This document shows, piece after piece, positions 44,726 through 54,103 of a stretch of 64,000 bases of DNA. Every line of letters starts with the position of its first letter. The first letter of the stretch is position 1. The notes under the pieces were generated by a model. The model was not told where the DNA came from. It saw nothing but the letters and a program-made list of their open reading frames with translations, and ran no database searches. This stretch comes from an uncultured Bacteroides sp. (GTDB lineage: Bacteria > Bacteroidota > Bacteroidia > Bacteroidales > Bacteroidaceae): positions 33,222 through 97,221 of the forward strand of contig CAMQVH010000010.1 in assembly GCA_947038155.1 (NCBI GenBank). The letters are read 5' to 3'. Made by a program: the position numbers and the translations under genes.

Positions 44726-45688
44726 ATGCCGAACTTTTTTAAATCTTTCTTCTCCGGAAAGTCTGAAACTCCGGAAAGCGAAAAGCAAAAAAACGACCGG
44801 AAAAGATTCGAGATTTTCAAATATGACGGTCTGCGTGCACAACGCATGGGACGTCCGGATTATGCCGTAAAATGTTTCACTGAAGCTCTTGCCATCGAAG
44901 AAGAGTTTGAAACAATGGGATATCTCAGCCAACTCTACATCCAAATAGGAGACACGGCAAAAGCACGCGAACTGTTGGAGAAAATGGCTGCAATGGAGCC
45001 GCACATCACCAACACTTTCCTGACATTAGCCTATGTATGTTTCATTCAGGAAGATTATCAAGCGATGGAAGAGGCTGCCAATAAGGCGATTGCCATCGAA
45101 GAGGGAAATGCCGTAGCGCATTATCTGTTGGGAAAAGCCCGTCAGGGACAGAATGACGACTTGATGACCATCGCCCATCTCACGAAAGCCATCACATTGA
45201 AGGATGATTTCGTTGAAGCCCGCCTGCTGCGTGCAGAAGCTCTCCTAAAGCTAAGACAGTACAACGAAATGATGGAAGACATAGACACCGTACTTGCCCA
45301 AAATCCGGAAGAAGAAACTGCCATACTACTGCGTGGAAAAGTGAAAGAAGCGAACGAACAGGCTGAAGAAGCGGAAGCGGACTACCAACTTGTTACGGAA
45401 ATAAACCCTTTCAACGAACAGGCATATCTTTATCTGGGGCAACTTTATATCAACCAAAAGAAACTGACGGAAGCCATCGAACTGTTTGATGAAGCTATCG
45501 AACTGAATCCTGATTTCGCGGAAGCCTACAAGGAGCGCGGGCGTGCCAAACTGCTGAATGGAGATAAAGACGGCTCCGTGGAAGACATGAAGAAATCTTT
45601 GGAACTGAATCCGAAAGAAGAGGCCAGGCTGAACGGAGAATTCAAGAACCTTGGAACAAAGCCGGAAGCACTGCCGGGTATCTTCTAA
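44726..45688 (+). CDS. Tetratricopeptide repeat protein
   Basis: 320 residues, cytoplasmic by appearance (no signal peptide; the first 35 residues are charged). From about residue 36 there are eight or so 34-residue TPR units, for example PDYAVKCFTEALAIEEEFE and LTEAIELFDEAIELNPDFAEAYKERGRAKL. Proteins of this kind act as scaffolds; no enzymatic domain is present. It ends about 50 bases before the aromatic operon promoter and has its own upstream -7 element, so it is probably a single-gene unit. Confidence 0.88.
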   Translation: MPNFFKSFFSGKSETPESEKQKNDRKRFEIFKYDGLRAQRMGRPDYAVKCFTEALAIEEEFETMGYLSQLYIQIGDTAKARELLEKMAAMEPHITNTFLTLAYVCFIQEDYQAMEEAANKAIAIEEGNAVAHYLLGKARQGQNDDLMTIAHLTKAITLKDDFVEARLLRAEALLKLRQYNEMMEDIDTVLAQNPEEETAILLRGKVKEANEQAEEAEADYQLVTEINPFNEQAYLYLGQLYINQKKLTEAIELFDEAIELNPDFAEAYKERGRAKLLNGDKDGSVEDMKKSLELNPKEEARLNGEFKNLGTKPEALPGIF

Positions 45689-45740
45689 ATGTCCTTTTTA
45701 TATATTTTAGGCAAGAAAACAAAAAAAGTATCGCTTTTTG

Positions 45741-45770
45741 TTTGCGTTTAACAGAAAAGTATTACTTTTG
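45741..45770 (+). promoter_or_regulatory. Promoter of the phe/tyr operon
   Basis: TTTG at 45741-45744 (another ends at 45740) and TACTTTTG at 45763-45770 fit the Bacteroides -33/-7 pattern with an 18- or 22-base spacer. Transcription should begin near 45777, giving a leader of about 200 bases before pheA. Confidence 0.6.
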
Positions 45771-45810
45771 TCCCAAGAATTAAAAACCAAAGCAAAAAAC
45801 AAAGACTCGT

Positions 45811-45897
45811 ATGAGATCATTTACTTATGCATATTACTTCTTTTTTTACTTTTACTTTAGCAGCAAAGTAGAGCGGGAGTTTGTATGTATCAAGTGA
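45811..45897 (+). CDS. Phe/Tyr-rich attenuator leader peptide
   Basis: A 28-codon frame, ATG to TGA. Residues 6-16 read YAYYFFFYFYF: ten of eleven are Tyr or Phe, and the whole peptide has seven Phe and five Tyr. It lies between the promoter and a rho-independent terminator in front of pheA, a Phe/Tyr biosynthesis operon. Low charged tRNA-Phe or tRNA-Tyr should stall the ribosome at 45826-45858. The stop codon lies 17 bases past the antiterminator arm (45871-45878), so a ribosome that completes the peptide covers that arm and lets the terminator form. Confidence 0.9.
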   Translation: MRSFTYAYYFFFYFYFSSKVEREFVCIK

Positions 45898-45947
45898 CAG
45901 TGATGCTTAAGGACAGAATAAAGAAATCAATCATATGAATCCCGCTC
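45871..45947 (+). promoter_or_regulatory. Antiterminator pairing of the aromatic attenuator
   Basis: GAGCGGGA (45871-45878) is the exact complement of TCCCGCTC (45940-45947). The second segment is also most of the left arm and part of the loop side of the terminator, so the two structures exclude each other. This is the classic layout for ribosome-mediated attenuation. Confidence 0.78.
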
Positions 45948-45971
45948 CGATACGGACGCGGGATTTTTTTA
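45938..45971 (+). terminator. Attenuator terminator upstream of pheA
   Basis: AATCCCGC (45938-45945) pairs perfectly with GCGGGATT (45958-45965); inside, TCCG and CGGA extend the stem with one bulged C. A run of T (45964-45970) follows. It sits 20 bases before the pheA ATG, so it must be read through for expression. Confidence 0.9.
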
Positions 45972-45989
45972 TAATACATCGTCAAGACA

Positions 45990-46838
45990 ATGAAAAAGAT
46001 AGCTATTCAAGGAACACTCGGCTCTTATCACGACATCGCCGCACACAAATATTTCGAAGGAGAAGAGATAGAGCTAATCTGTTGCGCCACCTTCGAAGAC
46101 GTGTTTACTTCGATACGAAGAGACAGCCAGGTTATCGGGATGCTCGCCATTGAGAATACGATTGCGGGCAGCTTGCTGCACAACAATGAGTTGCTGAGAC
46201 AAAGCGGCACGCAAATTATCGGTGAATACAAACTGCGCATCTCGCACAGCTTCGTCTGCCTGCCCGACGAAAGTTGGGAAGACCTGACGGAAGTCAACTC
46301 CCACCCCATCGCCCTGATGCAGTGCCGCGATTTCCTGAACCAGCACCCGCAACTGAAAGTGGTGGAAGGCGAAGACACGGCACGCAGCGCAGAGACCATC
46401 AAGAACGGAAATCTGAAAGGACACGCCGCCATCTGCTCCAAAGCGGCCGCCGAACGCTACGGAATGAAAGTGTTGCAGGAGGGCATCGAGACAAACAAGC
46501 ACAACTTCACCCGTTTCCTCGTTGTTGCCGACCCTTGGCAGGCGGACGAACTGCGGCAGCACCACGCCTCCACTACCAACAAGGCAAACATGGTGTTCAC
46601 ACTGCCGCACACGGAAGGCAGCCTGTCACAAGTGCTCTCCATCCTCTCTTTCTACAACATCAACCTCACCAAGATACAGTCGTTGCCTATTATCGGACGT
46701 GAATGGGAATATCAGTTTTATGTCGACGTGACCTTCAACGACTATCTGAGATATAAGCAATCCATTGCGGCAATCACTCCATTAACCAAAGAACTTAAAT
46801 TATTAGGCGAATATGCAGAAGGAAAATCAAACGTATAA
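45990..46838 (+). CDS. pheA: Prephenate dehydratase
   Basis: 282 residues. The dehydratase domain (1-180) starts IAIQGTLGSYHDIAAHKYF, has IENTIAGSLLHN in the conserved ENSxxG position and NFTRFLVVA, the TRF active-site motif. Residues about 190-275 are an ACT regulatory domain (NMVFTLPHTEGSLSQVLSILSFYNINLTKIQS), which normally binds Phe for feedback inhibition; the usual ESRP motif appears here as the IQSLP variant. It lacks a chorismate mutase part, which is fused to DAHP synthase downstream. First gene of the attenuated operon, it overlaps the aminotransferase start. Confidence 0.93.
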   Translation: MKKIAIQGTLGSYHDIAAHKYFEGEEIELICCATFEDVFTSIRRDSQVIGMLAIENTIAGSLLHNNELLRQSGTQIIGEYKLRISHSFVCLPDESWEDLTEVNSHPIALMQCRDFLNQHPQLKVVEGEDTARSAETIKNGNLKGHAAICSKAAAERYGMKVLQEGIETNKHNFTRFLVVADPWQADELRQHHASTTNKANMVFTLPHTEGSLSQVLSILSFYNINLTKIQSLPIIGREWEYQFYVDVTFNDYLRYKQSIAAITPLTKELKLLGEYAEGKSNV

Positions 46839-47991
46839 AATCGCTCCTGCCGAACGGCTGGCAAGTGTAAGCGAATACTACTTCTCAAAGAAGCTGAAAG
46901 AGGTAGCACAGATGAATGCGGAAGGAAAAGACGTTATCAGCCTGGGTATCGGCAGTCCCGATATGCCGCCTTCGGAAAAGACCATCGAAACATTATGCAA
47001 CAATGCCCACGATCCGAACGGACACGGTTATCAGCCGTATGTGGGTATCCCCGAACTCCGCAAAGGTTTCGCTGCCTGGTATCAACGCTGGTACGGTGTG
47101 GAACTGAACCCAAATACGGAGATACAACCGTTGATTGGCTCGAAAGAGGGGATTCTTCATGTCACACTGGCTTTTGTCAATCCGGGCGAACAGGTATTGG
47201 TTCCGAATCCGGGCTATCCTACTTATACTTCTTTGAGCAAGATACTCGGTGCGGAAGTCGTCAATTATGATTTGAAAGAGGATGACGGCTGGATGCCCGA
47301 CTTTGAAGCACTGGAGAATATGGATTTAAGCCGCGTGAAGCTGATGTGGACGAACTATCCGAATATGCCGACAGGCGCAAACGCAACTCCCGAACTATAT
47401 GAACGTCTCGTCGACTTTGCCCGCCGGAAGAATATTGTGATTGTGAATGATAATCCGTACAGCTTTATCCTGAACGAAAAGCCTATCAGTATTCTGAGTG
47501 TGCCGGGAGCCAAAGAATGCTGCATCGAGTTCAATTCTATGAGCAAGAGCCACAATATGCCAGGCTGGCGTATCGGAATGTTAGCTTCGAACGCTGAATT
47601 CGTACAATGGATACTGAAGGTAAAAAGCAACATAGACAGCGGAATGTTCCGTGCCATGCAACTGGCAGCTGCAACAGCTCTGGAAGCAGAAGCAGACTGG
47701 TATGAAGGCAATAACGAAAACTACCGCAACCGTCGTCACCTCGCTGGTGAGATTATGAAAACATTGGGATGCACCTACGATGAAAAGCAAGTGGGAATGT
47801 TCCTTTGGGGGAAAATTCCCGCATCTTGCAAGGATGTAGAGGAACTGACGGAAAAAGTGCTGCACGAAGCAAGAGTGTTCATCACTCCGGGATTTATTTT
47901 CGGCAGTAACGGAGCAAGATATATCCGTATCTCCCTCTGTTGCAAGGATGCAAAATTAGCGGAAGCACTGGAAAGAATCAAAAGGATCTAG
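46813..47991 (+). CDS. Class I/II PLP aminotransferase of the aromatic operon
   Basis: 392 residues of the fold-type I aspartate/aromatic aminotransferase family. The PLP lysine lies in NSMSKSHNMPGWRIGM, and NYPNMPTGANATPELYE and VNDNPYSFIL are the other cofactor-binding blocks. Position between pheA and DAHP synthase implies it finishes Phe and Tyr by transaminating phenylpyruvate and hydroxyphenylpyruvate. Annotation pipelines often call this subgroup LL-diaminopimelate or aspartate aminotransferase; context favours the aromatic role. It overlaps pheA by 26 bases. Confidence 0.88.
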   Translation: MQKENQTYKIAPAERLASVSEYYFSKKLKEVAQMNAEGKDVISLGIGSPDMPPSEKTIETLCNNAHDPNGHGYQPYVGIPELRKGFAAWYQRWYGVELNPNTEIQPLIGSKEGILHVTLAFVNPGEQVLVPNPGYPTYTSLSKILGAEVVNYDLKEDDGWMPDFEALENMDLSRVKLMWTNYPNMPTGANATPELYERLVDFARRKNIVIVNDNPYSFILNEKPISILSVPGAKECCIEFNSMSKSHNMPGWRIGMLASNAEFVQWILKVKSNIDSGMFRAMQLAAATALEAEADWYEGNNENYRNRRHLAGEIMKTLGCTYDEKQVGMFLWGKIPASCKDVEELTEKVLHEARVFITPGFIFGSNGARYIRISLCCKDAKLAEALERIKRI

Positions 47992-48044
47992 CCGCTTCCC
48001 ACAACCAATAATCATCTAGTATAAAAGTAAAAACGAATAAGAAT

Positions 48045-49106
48045 ATGGAACTCGAATCAATTTTATTACCGGGCATTGAAACTAAAAGACCGATTGTCAT
48101 TGCCGGCCCATGTAGTGCAGAGACTGAAGAACAAGTGATGGATACAGCCAAGCAATTGGCAGCTAAAGGACAAAAGATATTCCGCGCAGGAATCTGGAAA
48201 CCGCGCACCAAACCGGGTGGTTTCGAAGGAGTCGGCGTAGAGGGTCTTGCTTGGCTGAAAGAGGTGAAGAAAGAAACGGGAATGTATGTTTCTACCGAAG
48301 TAGCAACAGCCAAACACGTCTACGAAGCCTTGAAGGCTGGTATCGATATTCTTTGGGTAGGCGCACGCACCACCGCCAACCCTTTCGCCGTACAGGAAAT
48401 AGCTGACGCACTAAAAGGTGTTGACATCCCTGTATTAGTCAAGAATCCCGTTAATCCGGATCTTGAACTATGGATTGGAGCTTTGGAACGTATCAACAAC
48501 GCAGGTCTGAAACGTTTGGGTGCTATCCATCGCGGTTTCAGTAGCTACGATAAGAAGATTTACCGTAATCTTCCTCAATGGCACATTCCTATCGAACTGC
48601 GCCGTCGCATTCCTAATCTCCCGATTTTCTGTGACCCGAGCCACATCGGCGGCAAACGTGAACTGATAGCTCCTCTTTGCCAACAAGCGATGGACTTGAA
48701 TTTCGACGGTCTGATTGTAGAAAGCCACTGCAATCCTGATTGTGCGTGGAGCGATGCCTCGCAACAGGTGACGCCGGATGTGCTCGACTACATTCTCAAT
48801 CTACTGGTTATCCGTACCGAAACTCAATCTACAGAAAACTTGAGCCTGTTGCGTAAACAGATTGACGAATGTGACGACAACATCATCCAAGAACTAGCCA
48901 AGAGAATGCGTGTCGCCCGCGAAATCGGTACATTCAAGAAAGAGCACAACATCACTGTACTACAAGCCGGACGTTACAATGAAATTCTCGAGAAACGCGG
49001 AATGCAGGGAGAGCAATGTGGTATGGATGCAGAATTTATGAAGAAAATCTTCGAAGCTATCCACGAAGAATCTGTTCGTCAGCAGATGGAAATTATCAAT
49101 AAGTAG
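48045..49106 (+). CDS. Bifunctional DAHP synthase / chorismate mutase
   Basis: 353 residues. Residues 1-260 are a type I-beta DAHP synthase: VIAGPCSAETEEQV, IFRAGIWKPRTKPGGFEGVG, LWVGARTTANPF, and FCDPSHIGGKRE. Residues about 265-353 are an AroQ chorismate mutase (LRKQIDECDDNIIQELAKRMRVAREIGTFKKEHN). The fusion joins the first shikimate step to the first step towards Phe and Tyr, and in related fusions the mutase part mediates feedback. It is the third gene of the operon, 53 bases after the aminotransferase. Confidence 0.94.
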   Translation: MELESILLPGIETKRPIVIAGPCSAETEEQVMDTAKQLAAKGQKIFRAGIWKPRTKPGGFEGVGVEGLAWLKEVKKETGMYVSTEVATAKHVYEALKAGIDILWVGARTTANPFAVQEIADALKGVDIPVLVKNPVNPDLELWIGALERINNAGLKRLGAIHRGFSSYDKKIYRNLPQWHIPIELRRRIPNLPIFCDPSHIGGKRELIAPLCQQAMDLNFDGLIVESHCNPDCAWSDASQQVTPDVLDYILNLLVIRTETQSTENLSLLRKQIDECDDNIIQELAKRMRVAREIGTFKKEHNITVLQAGRYNEILEKRGMQGEQCGMDAEFMKKIFEAIHEESVRQQMEIINK

Positions 49107-49144
49107 TCAGATAGTTGACTACTTGCTACTAAACAAATAGGAAT

Positions 49145-49918
49145 ATGAGAATATTAATCCTCGGAGCCGGAAAAATGGGCTCCTTCTTTACTGATATTTT
49201 GAGCTTTCAACACGAGACGGCCGTATATGACGTCAACCCGCACCAATTGCGTTTTGTCTACAACACGTATCGTTTCACTACATTAGAGGAGATTAAGGAA
49301 TTCGAACCGGAACTGGTTATCAATGCCGTTACAGTAAAGTACACGTTGGATGCTTTCCGCAACGTATTGCCCGTACTGCCCAAAGACTGTATCATCAGTG
49401 ACATTGCCTCTGTAAAAACAGGACTGAAGAAGTTTTATGAAGAAAGCGGTTTCCGTTATGTTTCCAGTCACCCGATGTTTGGTCCGACTTTCGCCAGTCT
49501 CAGCAACTTGAGCAGCGAGAATGCGATCATCATCAGTGAAGGCGACCATTTGGGAAAGATATTCTTCAAAGACCTCTATCAGACGTTGCGACTGAATATT
49601 TTCGAATATACATTCGACGAGCATGACGAGACAGTAGCCTACTCGCTTTCCATTCCGTTCGTCTCGACTTTCGTATTTGCTGCCGTAATGAAACATCAGG
49701 AAGCTCCGGGAACTACGTTCAAGAAACATATGGCTATCGCCAAAGGTCTGCTGAGTGAAGACGACTACCTGCTTCAGGAAATCCTGTTCAATCCACGTAC
49801 TCCGGGACAAGTGACCAATATCCGTACCGAGCTGAAAAACCTTCTCGAAATCATCGAGAATAAGGACGCGGAAGGGATGAAAAAGTATCTGACGAAGATT
49901 CGGGAGAAGATTAGATAA
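49145..49918 (+). CDS. tyrA: Prephenate dehydrogenase
   Basis: 257 residues. Rossmann motif ILGAGKMGSFF (about 4-14), SDIASVKTGLKKF and the prephenate-binding SSHPMFGPTFASLSN block (about 117-131) are the TyrA signature. No chorismate mutase or ACT domain is present, which matches the mutase being fused to DAHP synthase. It oxidises prephenate to 4-hydroxyphenylpyruvate with NAD. The last gene of the operon, it is followed by a strong terminator after about 30 bases. Confidence 0.93.
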   Translation: MRILILGAGKMGSFFTDILSFQHETAVYDVNPHQLRFVYNTYRFTTLEEIKEFEPELVINAVTVKYTLDAFRNVLPVLPKDCIISDIASVKTGLKKFYEESGFRYVSSHPMFGPTFASLSNLSSENAIIISEGDHLGKIFFKDLYQTLRLNIFEYTFDEHDETVAYSLSIPFVSTFVFAAVMKHQEAPGTTFKKHMAIAKGLLSEDDYLLQEILFNPRTPGQVTNIRTELKNLLEIIENKDAEGMKKYLTKIREKIR

Positions 49919-49947
49919 TCCGCAACCGATATAGGTAAGATTTAATC

Positions 49948-49985
49948 ATCCCCTGCAAAAAAGTTCTTTGCAGGGGATTTTTTTA
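49948..49985 (+). terminator. Terminator of the phe/tyr operon
   Basis: ATCCCCTGCAAA (49948-49959) pairs perfectly with 49967-49978, with a short loop and a run of seven T starting at 49978. The right arm also contains the TTTG used as the -33 element of the dnaG promoter. Confidence 0.92.
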
Positions 49986-49997
49986 TATGTACCTTTG
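49967..49997 (+). promoter_or_regulatory. dnaG promoter
   Basis: TTTG at 49967-49970, exactly 19 bases, then TACCTTTG at 49990-49997: a full match to the Bacteroides consensus. The -33 element lies in the terminator stem of tyrA. The start codon is at 50033. Confidence 0.75.
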
Positions 49998-50032
49998 CAT
50001 CCGCAAAAACGGATTCACAGGAGAAAAGAAGA

Positions 50033-52126
50033 ATGATAGATCAAGTTACCATCGACCGGATATTGGACGCGGCACAGATAATGGATGTCGTCTCGGACTT
50101 TGTCACTCTGCGCAAACGCGGTGTCAACTACGTCGGCTTGTGTCCATTCCATAGTGACAAGACACCTTCTTTTTACGTTTCGCCCGCCAAAGGGCTTTGC
50201 AAATGCTTCGCCTGCGGCAAGGGTGGAAACGCAGTGCACTTTATCATGGAACACGAGCAGATGTCTTATCCCGAAGCACTGAAATACCTTGCCAAGAAAT
50301 ACAATATTGAAATCAAGGAACGGGAGCTGAGCGATGAAGAGAAGTTTGTGCAGAGCGAACGTGAAAGTATGTTTATTGTCAATAACTTCGCACGCGACTA
50401 CTTTCAGAACATACTGAAAAATCATATAGACGGCCGCAGCATCGGTATGGCTTACTTCCGCAACCGTGGTTTCCGGGATGATATTATCGAGAAATTCCAA
50501 TTAGGATACTGTACCGACAACCATGATGCTTTCTCCAAAGAAGCGTTACAGAAAGGATACAAGAAAGAGTATTTAGTCAAAACCGGACTTTGCTATGAGA
50601 CAGACGACCACCGTTTGCAGGATCGTTTTTGGGGACGTGTCATTTTCCCTGTGCATACTCTTTCCGGCAAAGTCGTGGCTTTCGGCGGACGTGTACTTGC
50701 CAGTGCCACCAAAGGTGTAAAAGTCAAATATGTCAACTCTCCAGAATCGGAGATTTACCATAAGAGTAACGAATTATACGGTATATACTTCGCCAAACAG
50801 GCAATTGTGAAACAAGACCGTTGTTTTTTAGTCGAGGGCTATACGGATGTTATTTCCATGCATCAATCCGGTATAGAAAACGTGGTAGCTTCTTCGGGAA
50901 CAGCTCTTACACCGGGACAAATCCGTATGATTCATCGGTTTACCAATAATATGACTGTGCTCTATGACGGCGACGCTGCTGGTATAAAGGCTTCTATCCG
51001 AGGCATTGATATGCTGCTTGAAGAAGGCATGAATATCAAAGTTTGTCTGCTGCCCGATGGCGACGACCCGGACTCTTTTGCCCGCAAACATAACTCTACG
51101 GAATTCCAAGCCTTCATATCGGAGCATGAGACGGACTTTATCCGCTTCAAGACCAACTTGCTGCTGGAAGATGCCGGAAAAGATCCTATCAAACGAGCAG
51201 AGTTGATCGGCAACTTGGTACAAAGCATCTCCGTCATACCAGAAGCGATTGTACGGGATGTCTATATCAAAGAATGTGCCCAATTATTGCATGTAGAAGA
51301 TAAATTGCTGGTATCGGAAGTTGCCAAAAGACGGGAAACGCAAGCGAAGAAACGGGCTGAACAGAGTGAACGCGACCGCCGGATTGCCCAAAGAACGGCT
51401 TCAATGGTCCAGCAAGGTCAGCAAGGCGAATCAAATGGAAATGCCCCCATGCCTGATGGTGATGTTCCATTGCCAGTGGAGGTTGCTGATGCCGGATATG
51501 CAGAAACGCCTTTTCCGCCACAAGAAGATAACTATGCTTCATTTATTCCACAAGAAGGAAAAGAGGGACAAGAGTTCTATAAATTCGAACGACTGATATT
51601 GCAGGCTGTAGTCCGTCATGGTGAGAAAGTCATGTGCAACTTGACTGACGAAGAGGGTAATGAAATCCCTGTGACCGTCATAGAATATATTATCAACGAC
51701 TTGAAGGAAGATGATCTGGCTTTCCATAACCCGTTACACCGCCAAATGTTGTCGGAAGCTGCCGCACATATGCATGACCCCAATTTCATTGCAGAACGCT
51801 ATTTTCTGGCGCATCCCGATCCGGTTATCAGCAAACTGAGCGTAGACTTGATTAATGTACGTTATCAGCTTAGCAAATATCATTCCAAGTCACAGAAGAT
51901 TGTGACAGATGAAGAACGGCTTTACGAACTGGTTCCGATGCTGATGATTAACTTCAAATACGCAATTGTAACGGAAGAGTTAAAGCATATGCTCTATGCT
52001 TTACAAGACCCCGCCCTTGCACATGATAATGAGAAGTGCGATTCGTTAATGCAACGCTATAATGAACTGAGAACAGTACAAAACATTATGGCAAAACGAT
52101 TAGGGGACAGGGTCGTACTGCGATAA
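50033..52126 (+). CDS. dnaG: DNA primase
   Basis: 697 residues. The CHC2 zinc site covers CPFHSDKTPSFYVSPAKG and CFACGKGG (about 39-70). The catalytic core follows, with the TOPRIM motif VEGYTDVISM (about 264-273) and YDGDAAGIKASIRG. Residues 425-520 are a Gln/Pro/Gly-rich linker, then the C-terminal helicase-binding region. It makes RNA primers for replication with DnaB. It has its own promoter and stands alone on the + strand; the genes after it are on the other strand. Confidence 0.95.
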   Translation: MIDQVTIDRILDAAQIMDVVSDFVTLRKRGVNYVGLCPFHSDKTPSFYVSPAKGLCKCFACGKGGNAVHFIMEHEQMSYPEALKYLAKKYNIEIKERELSDEEKFVQSERESMFIVNNFARDYFQNILKNHIDGRSIGMAYFRNRGFRDDIIEKFQLGYCTDNHDAFSKEALQKGYKKEYLVKTGLCYETDDHRLQDRFWGRVIFPVHTLSGKVVAFGGRVLASATKGVKVKYVNSPESEIYHKSNELYGIYFAKQAIVKQDRCFLVEGYTDVISMHQSGIENVVASSGTALTPGQIRMIHRFTNNMTVLYDGDAAGIKASIRGIDMLLEEGMNIKVCLLPDGDDPDSFARKHNSTEFQAFISEHETDFIRFKTNLLLEDAGKDPIKRAELIGNLVQSISVIPEAIVRDVYIKECAQLLHVEDKLLVSEVAKRRETQAKKRAEQSERDRRIAQRTASMVQQGQQGESNGNAPMPDGDVPLPVEVADAGYAETPFPPQEDNYASFIPQEGKEGQEFYKFERLILQAVVRHGEKVMCNLTDEEGNEIPVTVIEYIINDLKEDDLAFHNPLHRQMLSEAAAHMHDPNFIAERYFLAHPDPVISKLSVDLINVRYQLSKYHSKSQKIVTDEERLYELVPMLMINFKYAIVTEELKHMLYALQDPALAHDNEKCDSLMQRYNELRTVQNIMAKRLGDRVVLR

Positions 52127-52196
52127 TTCTTCCCCGATGCCGGACACTCTCTTCCCCCGATGCCGGACAGAAATCACGTTTCCAATAAGTGTCTCT

Positions 52197-52787
52197 CTAC
52201 AAAGTTCCGTGTTGAATCAGATTCATAAACTCCTCACGTGTCTTTGCCTGATTGAAAGCGCCTGTAAAGTCTGAAGTAGTAGTAATGGAGTTTTGTTTTT
52301 CCACACCGCGCATTTGCATGCACATATGCTTTGCTTCCACTACGACCATTACTCCTAATGGATTCAATGTTTCCTGAATACATTCTTTGATTTGCAGCGT
52401 CATGCGCTCCTGCACCTGCAGACGGTGAGAGAAAATATCGACTACACGGGCAATCTTACTTAACCCGGTGATATAGCCGTTAGGGATATAAGCCACGTGA
52501 GCCTTTCCGTAGAACGGCAGCATGTGATGTTCGCAAAGAGAGAAGAAATCAATGTCCTTCACAATCACCATCTGGCTATATTCTTCCTGAAATTTAGCAG
52601 ACTGAAGCACTTCGTGAGGATCCATATGATAGCCCTTTGTCAGACTCAACATCGCTTTAGCCACCCGTTCGGGAGTTTTCAACAATCCTTCCCGTTCGGT
52701 ATCCTCACCCAACAAAGTTATAATACTGTGATAATGACTTTTCAACTCTTCCAGATTCGGAGAGATAATTTCTTCTTTTCCTAACAT
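52197..52787 (-). CDS. folE: GTP cyclohydrolase I
   Basis: 196 residues. The conserved block [27 protein letters not shown] contains the zinc-binding CEHH, VQERMT is the GTP-binding part, and the second zinc Cys is in KHMCMQMRG. It converts GTP to dihydroneopterin triphosphate, the first step of folate synthesis. The length is normal. It starts seven bases after the SPOR protein stop and is last in the tpiA-side group. Confidence 0.95.
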   Translation of the reverse strand: MLGKEEIISPNLEELKSHYHSIITLLGEDTEREGLLKTPERVAKAMLSLTKGYHMDPHEVLQSAKFQEEYSQMVIVKDIDFFSLCEHHMLPFYGKAHVAYIPNGYITGLSKIARVVDIFSHRLQVQERMTLQIKECIQETLNPLGVMVVVEAKHMCMQMRGVEKQNSITTTSDFTGAFNQAKTREEFMNLIQHGTL

Positions 52788-52794
52788 GATAGAT

Positions 52795-53244
52795 TTATAA
52801 AGGGATATTTATCTGGTCTCTTACAATAGAAACCTCTTTAAACACACCGGTAGCTTTCAACCGACGCATCATTGCGTCCGCTTCTTCAATGCTCCGGAAA
52901 TCACCCACACGGCAAAGCCAACGGGGCGGAGTGAAGGAAGTATATATCGGCAATTCCGGAAAATACTCTTTGATACGTGAAGCCACATGATAAGCATCAT
53001 TCTTCGCCTGACGGGTATTGTTACCCGCATACGCCTGTATCCTGTATCCGGAAGCCTTTATTACTTTATGTTCACCTGTCGCAGGACGCTCCACACCAAT
53101 CAGAGCACCAATACGGGGGTCTTGATGAATAGTCACTTTCCCCTGCCCCGGCACTGTACGTTCCAAGCTTTTGACAATGTTCTGTGCTTGTATGCCGACA
53201 CCTGCCAAGACCAACAATAAAGTAAGTAAAGCTAGTTTTCTCAT
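52795..53244 (-). CDS. SPOR-domain protein, secreted
   Basis: 149 residues with a signal peptide ([18 protein letters not shown]). Residues about 65-145 are a SPOR repeat: [29 protein letters not shown] then [29 protein letters not shown] domains bind denuded peptidoglycan at division sites. It sits between tpiA and folE as in related genomes (from memory), with no functional link evident. Confidence 0.87.
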   Translation of the reverse strand: MRKLALLTLLLVLAGVGIQAQNIVKSLERTVPGQGKVTIHQDPRIGALIGVERPATGEHKVIKASGYRIQAYAGNNTRQAKNDAYHVASRIKEYFPELPIYTSFTPPRWLCRVGDFRSIEEADAMMRRLKATGVFKEVSIVRDQINIPL

Positions 53245-53254
53245 TACAAATAAT

Positions 53255-53284
53255 TATTAGGCACGGACCGTGAAATCCGTGCCT
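53255..53284 (-). terminator. Hairpin downstream of tpiA
   Basis: AGGCACGGA (53259-53267) pairs perfectly with TCCGTGCCT (53276-53284). On the - strand it follows the tpiA stop by about 15 bases and is followed by AATAATTATTT, a weak T tract. It may be a partial terminator or an RNA-stability element. Confidence 0.5.
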
Positions 53285-53298
53285 GAAATAAGTTTTAA

Positions 53299-54057
53299 TT
53301 ACGCGTTAAATGCATCAATGATACCTTTGAAATCAGATACTTTCAGAGCAGCGCCACCAATCAAACCACCGTCAACGTCCGGATTAGCAAACAGTTCTTT
53401 AGCGTTAGAAGGCTTGCAGCTACCACCATAAAGAATAGAAGTATTGTCTGCGATTTCTTTACCATACTTGTCAGCAACGATTGAACGAATGAAAGCGTGG
53501 ATTTCCTGAGCTTGTTCAGGAGAAGCTGTTTTTCCCGTACCGATAGCCCAAACCGGCTCGTAAGCCAATACAATCTTAGAGAAGTCTTCGGCAGACAGAG
53601 AGAATACAGATTCCATCTGAGCAGCTACTACTTCATTCTGCTTGTTAGCTTCGCGTTCTTCCAATACTTCGCCAATACAGAAAATCGGAGTCAGACCGTT
53701 AGCCAAAGCCAATTTCACTTTTTCTTCGAGGATAGCAACTGTTTCGCCATAGTAAGCACGACGTTCAGAGTGACCCAAGATTACATATTTAGCCCCGGTA
53801 GAAGCAACCATCTCAGCAGAAACTTCACCTGTATATGCTCCTGATACTTTGTCAGCACAGTTTTCAGCACCTACACCGATCTTAGCAGCGTCTACCAACG
53901 GAGTAACAGAAGCCAAGTGGATAAACGGAGTACAGATGATTACATCACAGTTAGGCTTTTCGTTAGCCAATGCTTCGTTCAGTTCTTTAGCCAAAGCGAT
54001 ACCCTCTTGAAGGGTTTTGTTCATTTTCCAGTTTCCTGCAACAATGTTCTTTCTCAT
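53299..54057 (-). CDS. tpiA: Triose-phosphate isomerase
   Basis: 252 residues. N-terminal AGNWKMNKT with the catalytic Lys, [13 protein letters not shown] with the catalytic His, and [21 protein letters not shown] with the catalytic Glu; [14 protein letters not shown] closes the phosphate site. It interconverts DHAP and glyceraldehyde 3-phosphate. The codon use is strongly biased, as expected for a highly expressed gene. Confidence 0.97.
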   Translation of the reverse strand: MRKNIVAGNWKMNKTLQEGIALAKELNEALANEKPNCDVIICTPFIHLASVTPLVDAAKIGVGAENCADKVSGAYTGEVSAEMVASTGAKYVILGHSERRAYYGETVAILEEKVKLALANGLTPIFCIGEVLEEREANKQNEVVAAQMESVFSLSAEDFSKIVLAYEPVWAIGTGKTASPEQAQEIHAFIRSIVADKYGKEIADNTSILYGGSCKPSNAKELFANPDVDGGLIGGAALKVSDFKGIIDAFNA

Positions 54058-54103
54058 TTTGTTTTCTTTATTTAAAGGGTTAATAAATTTACTATTCTCT
54101 TAT

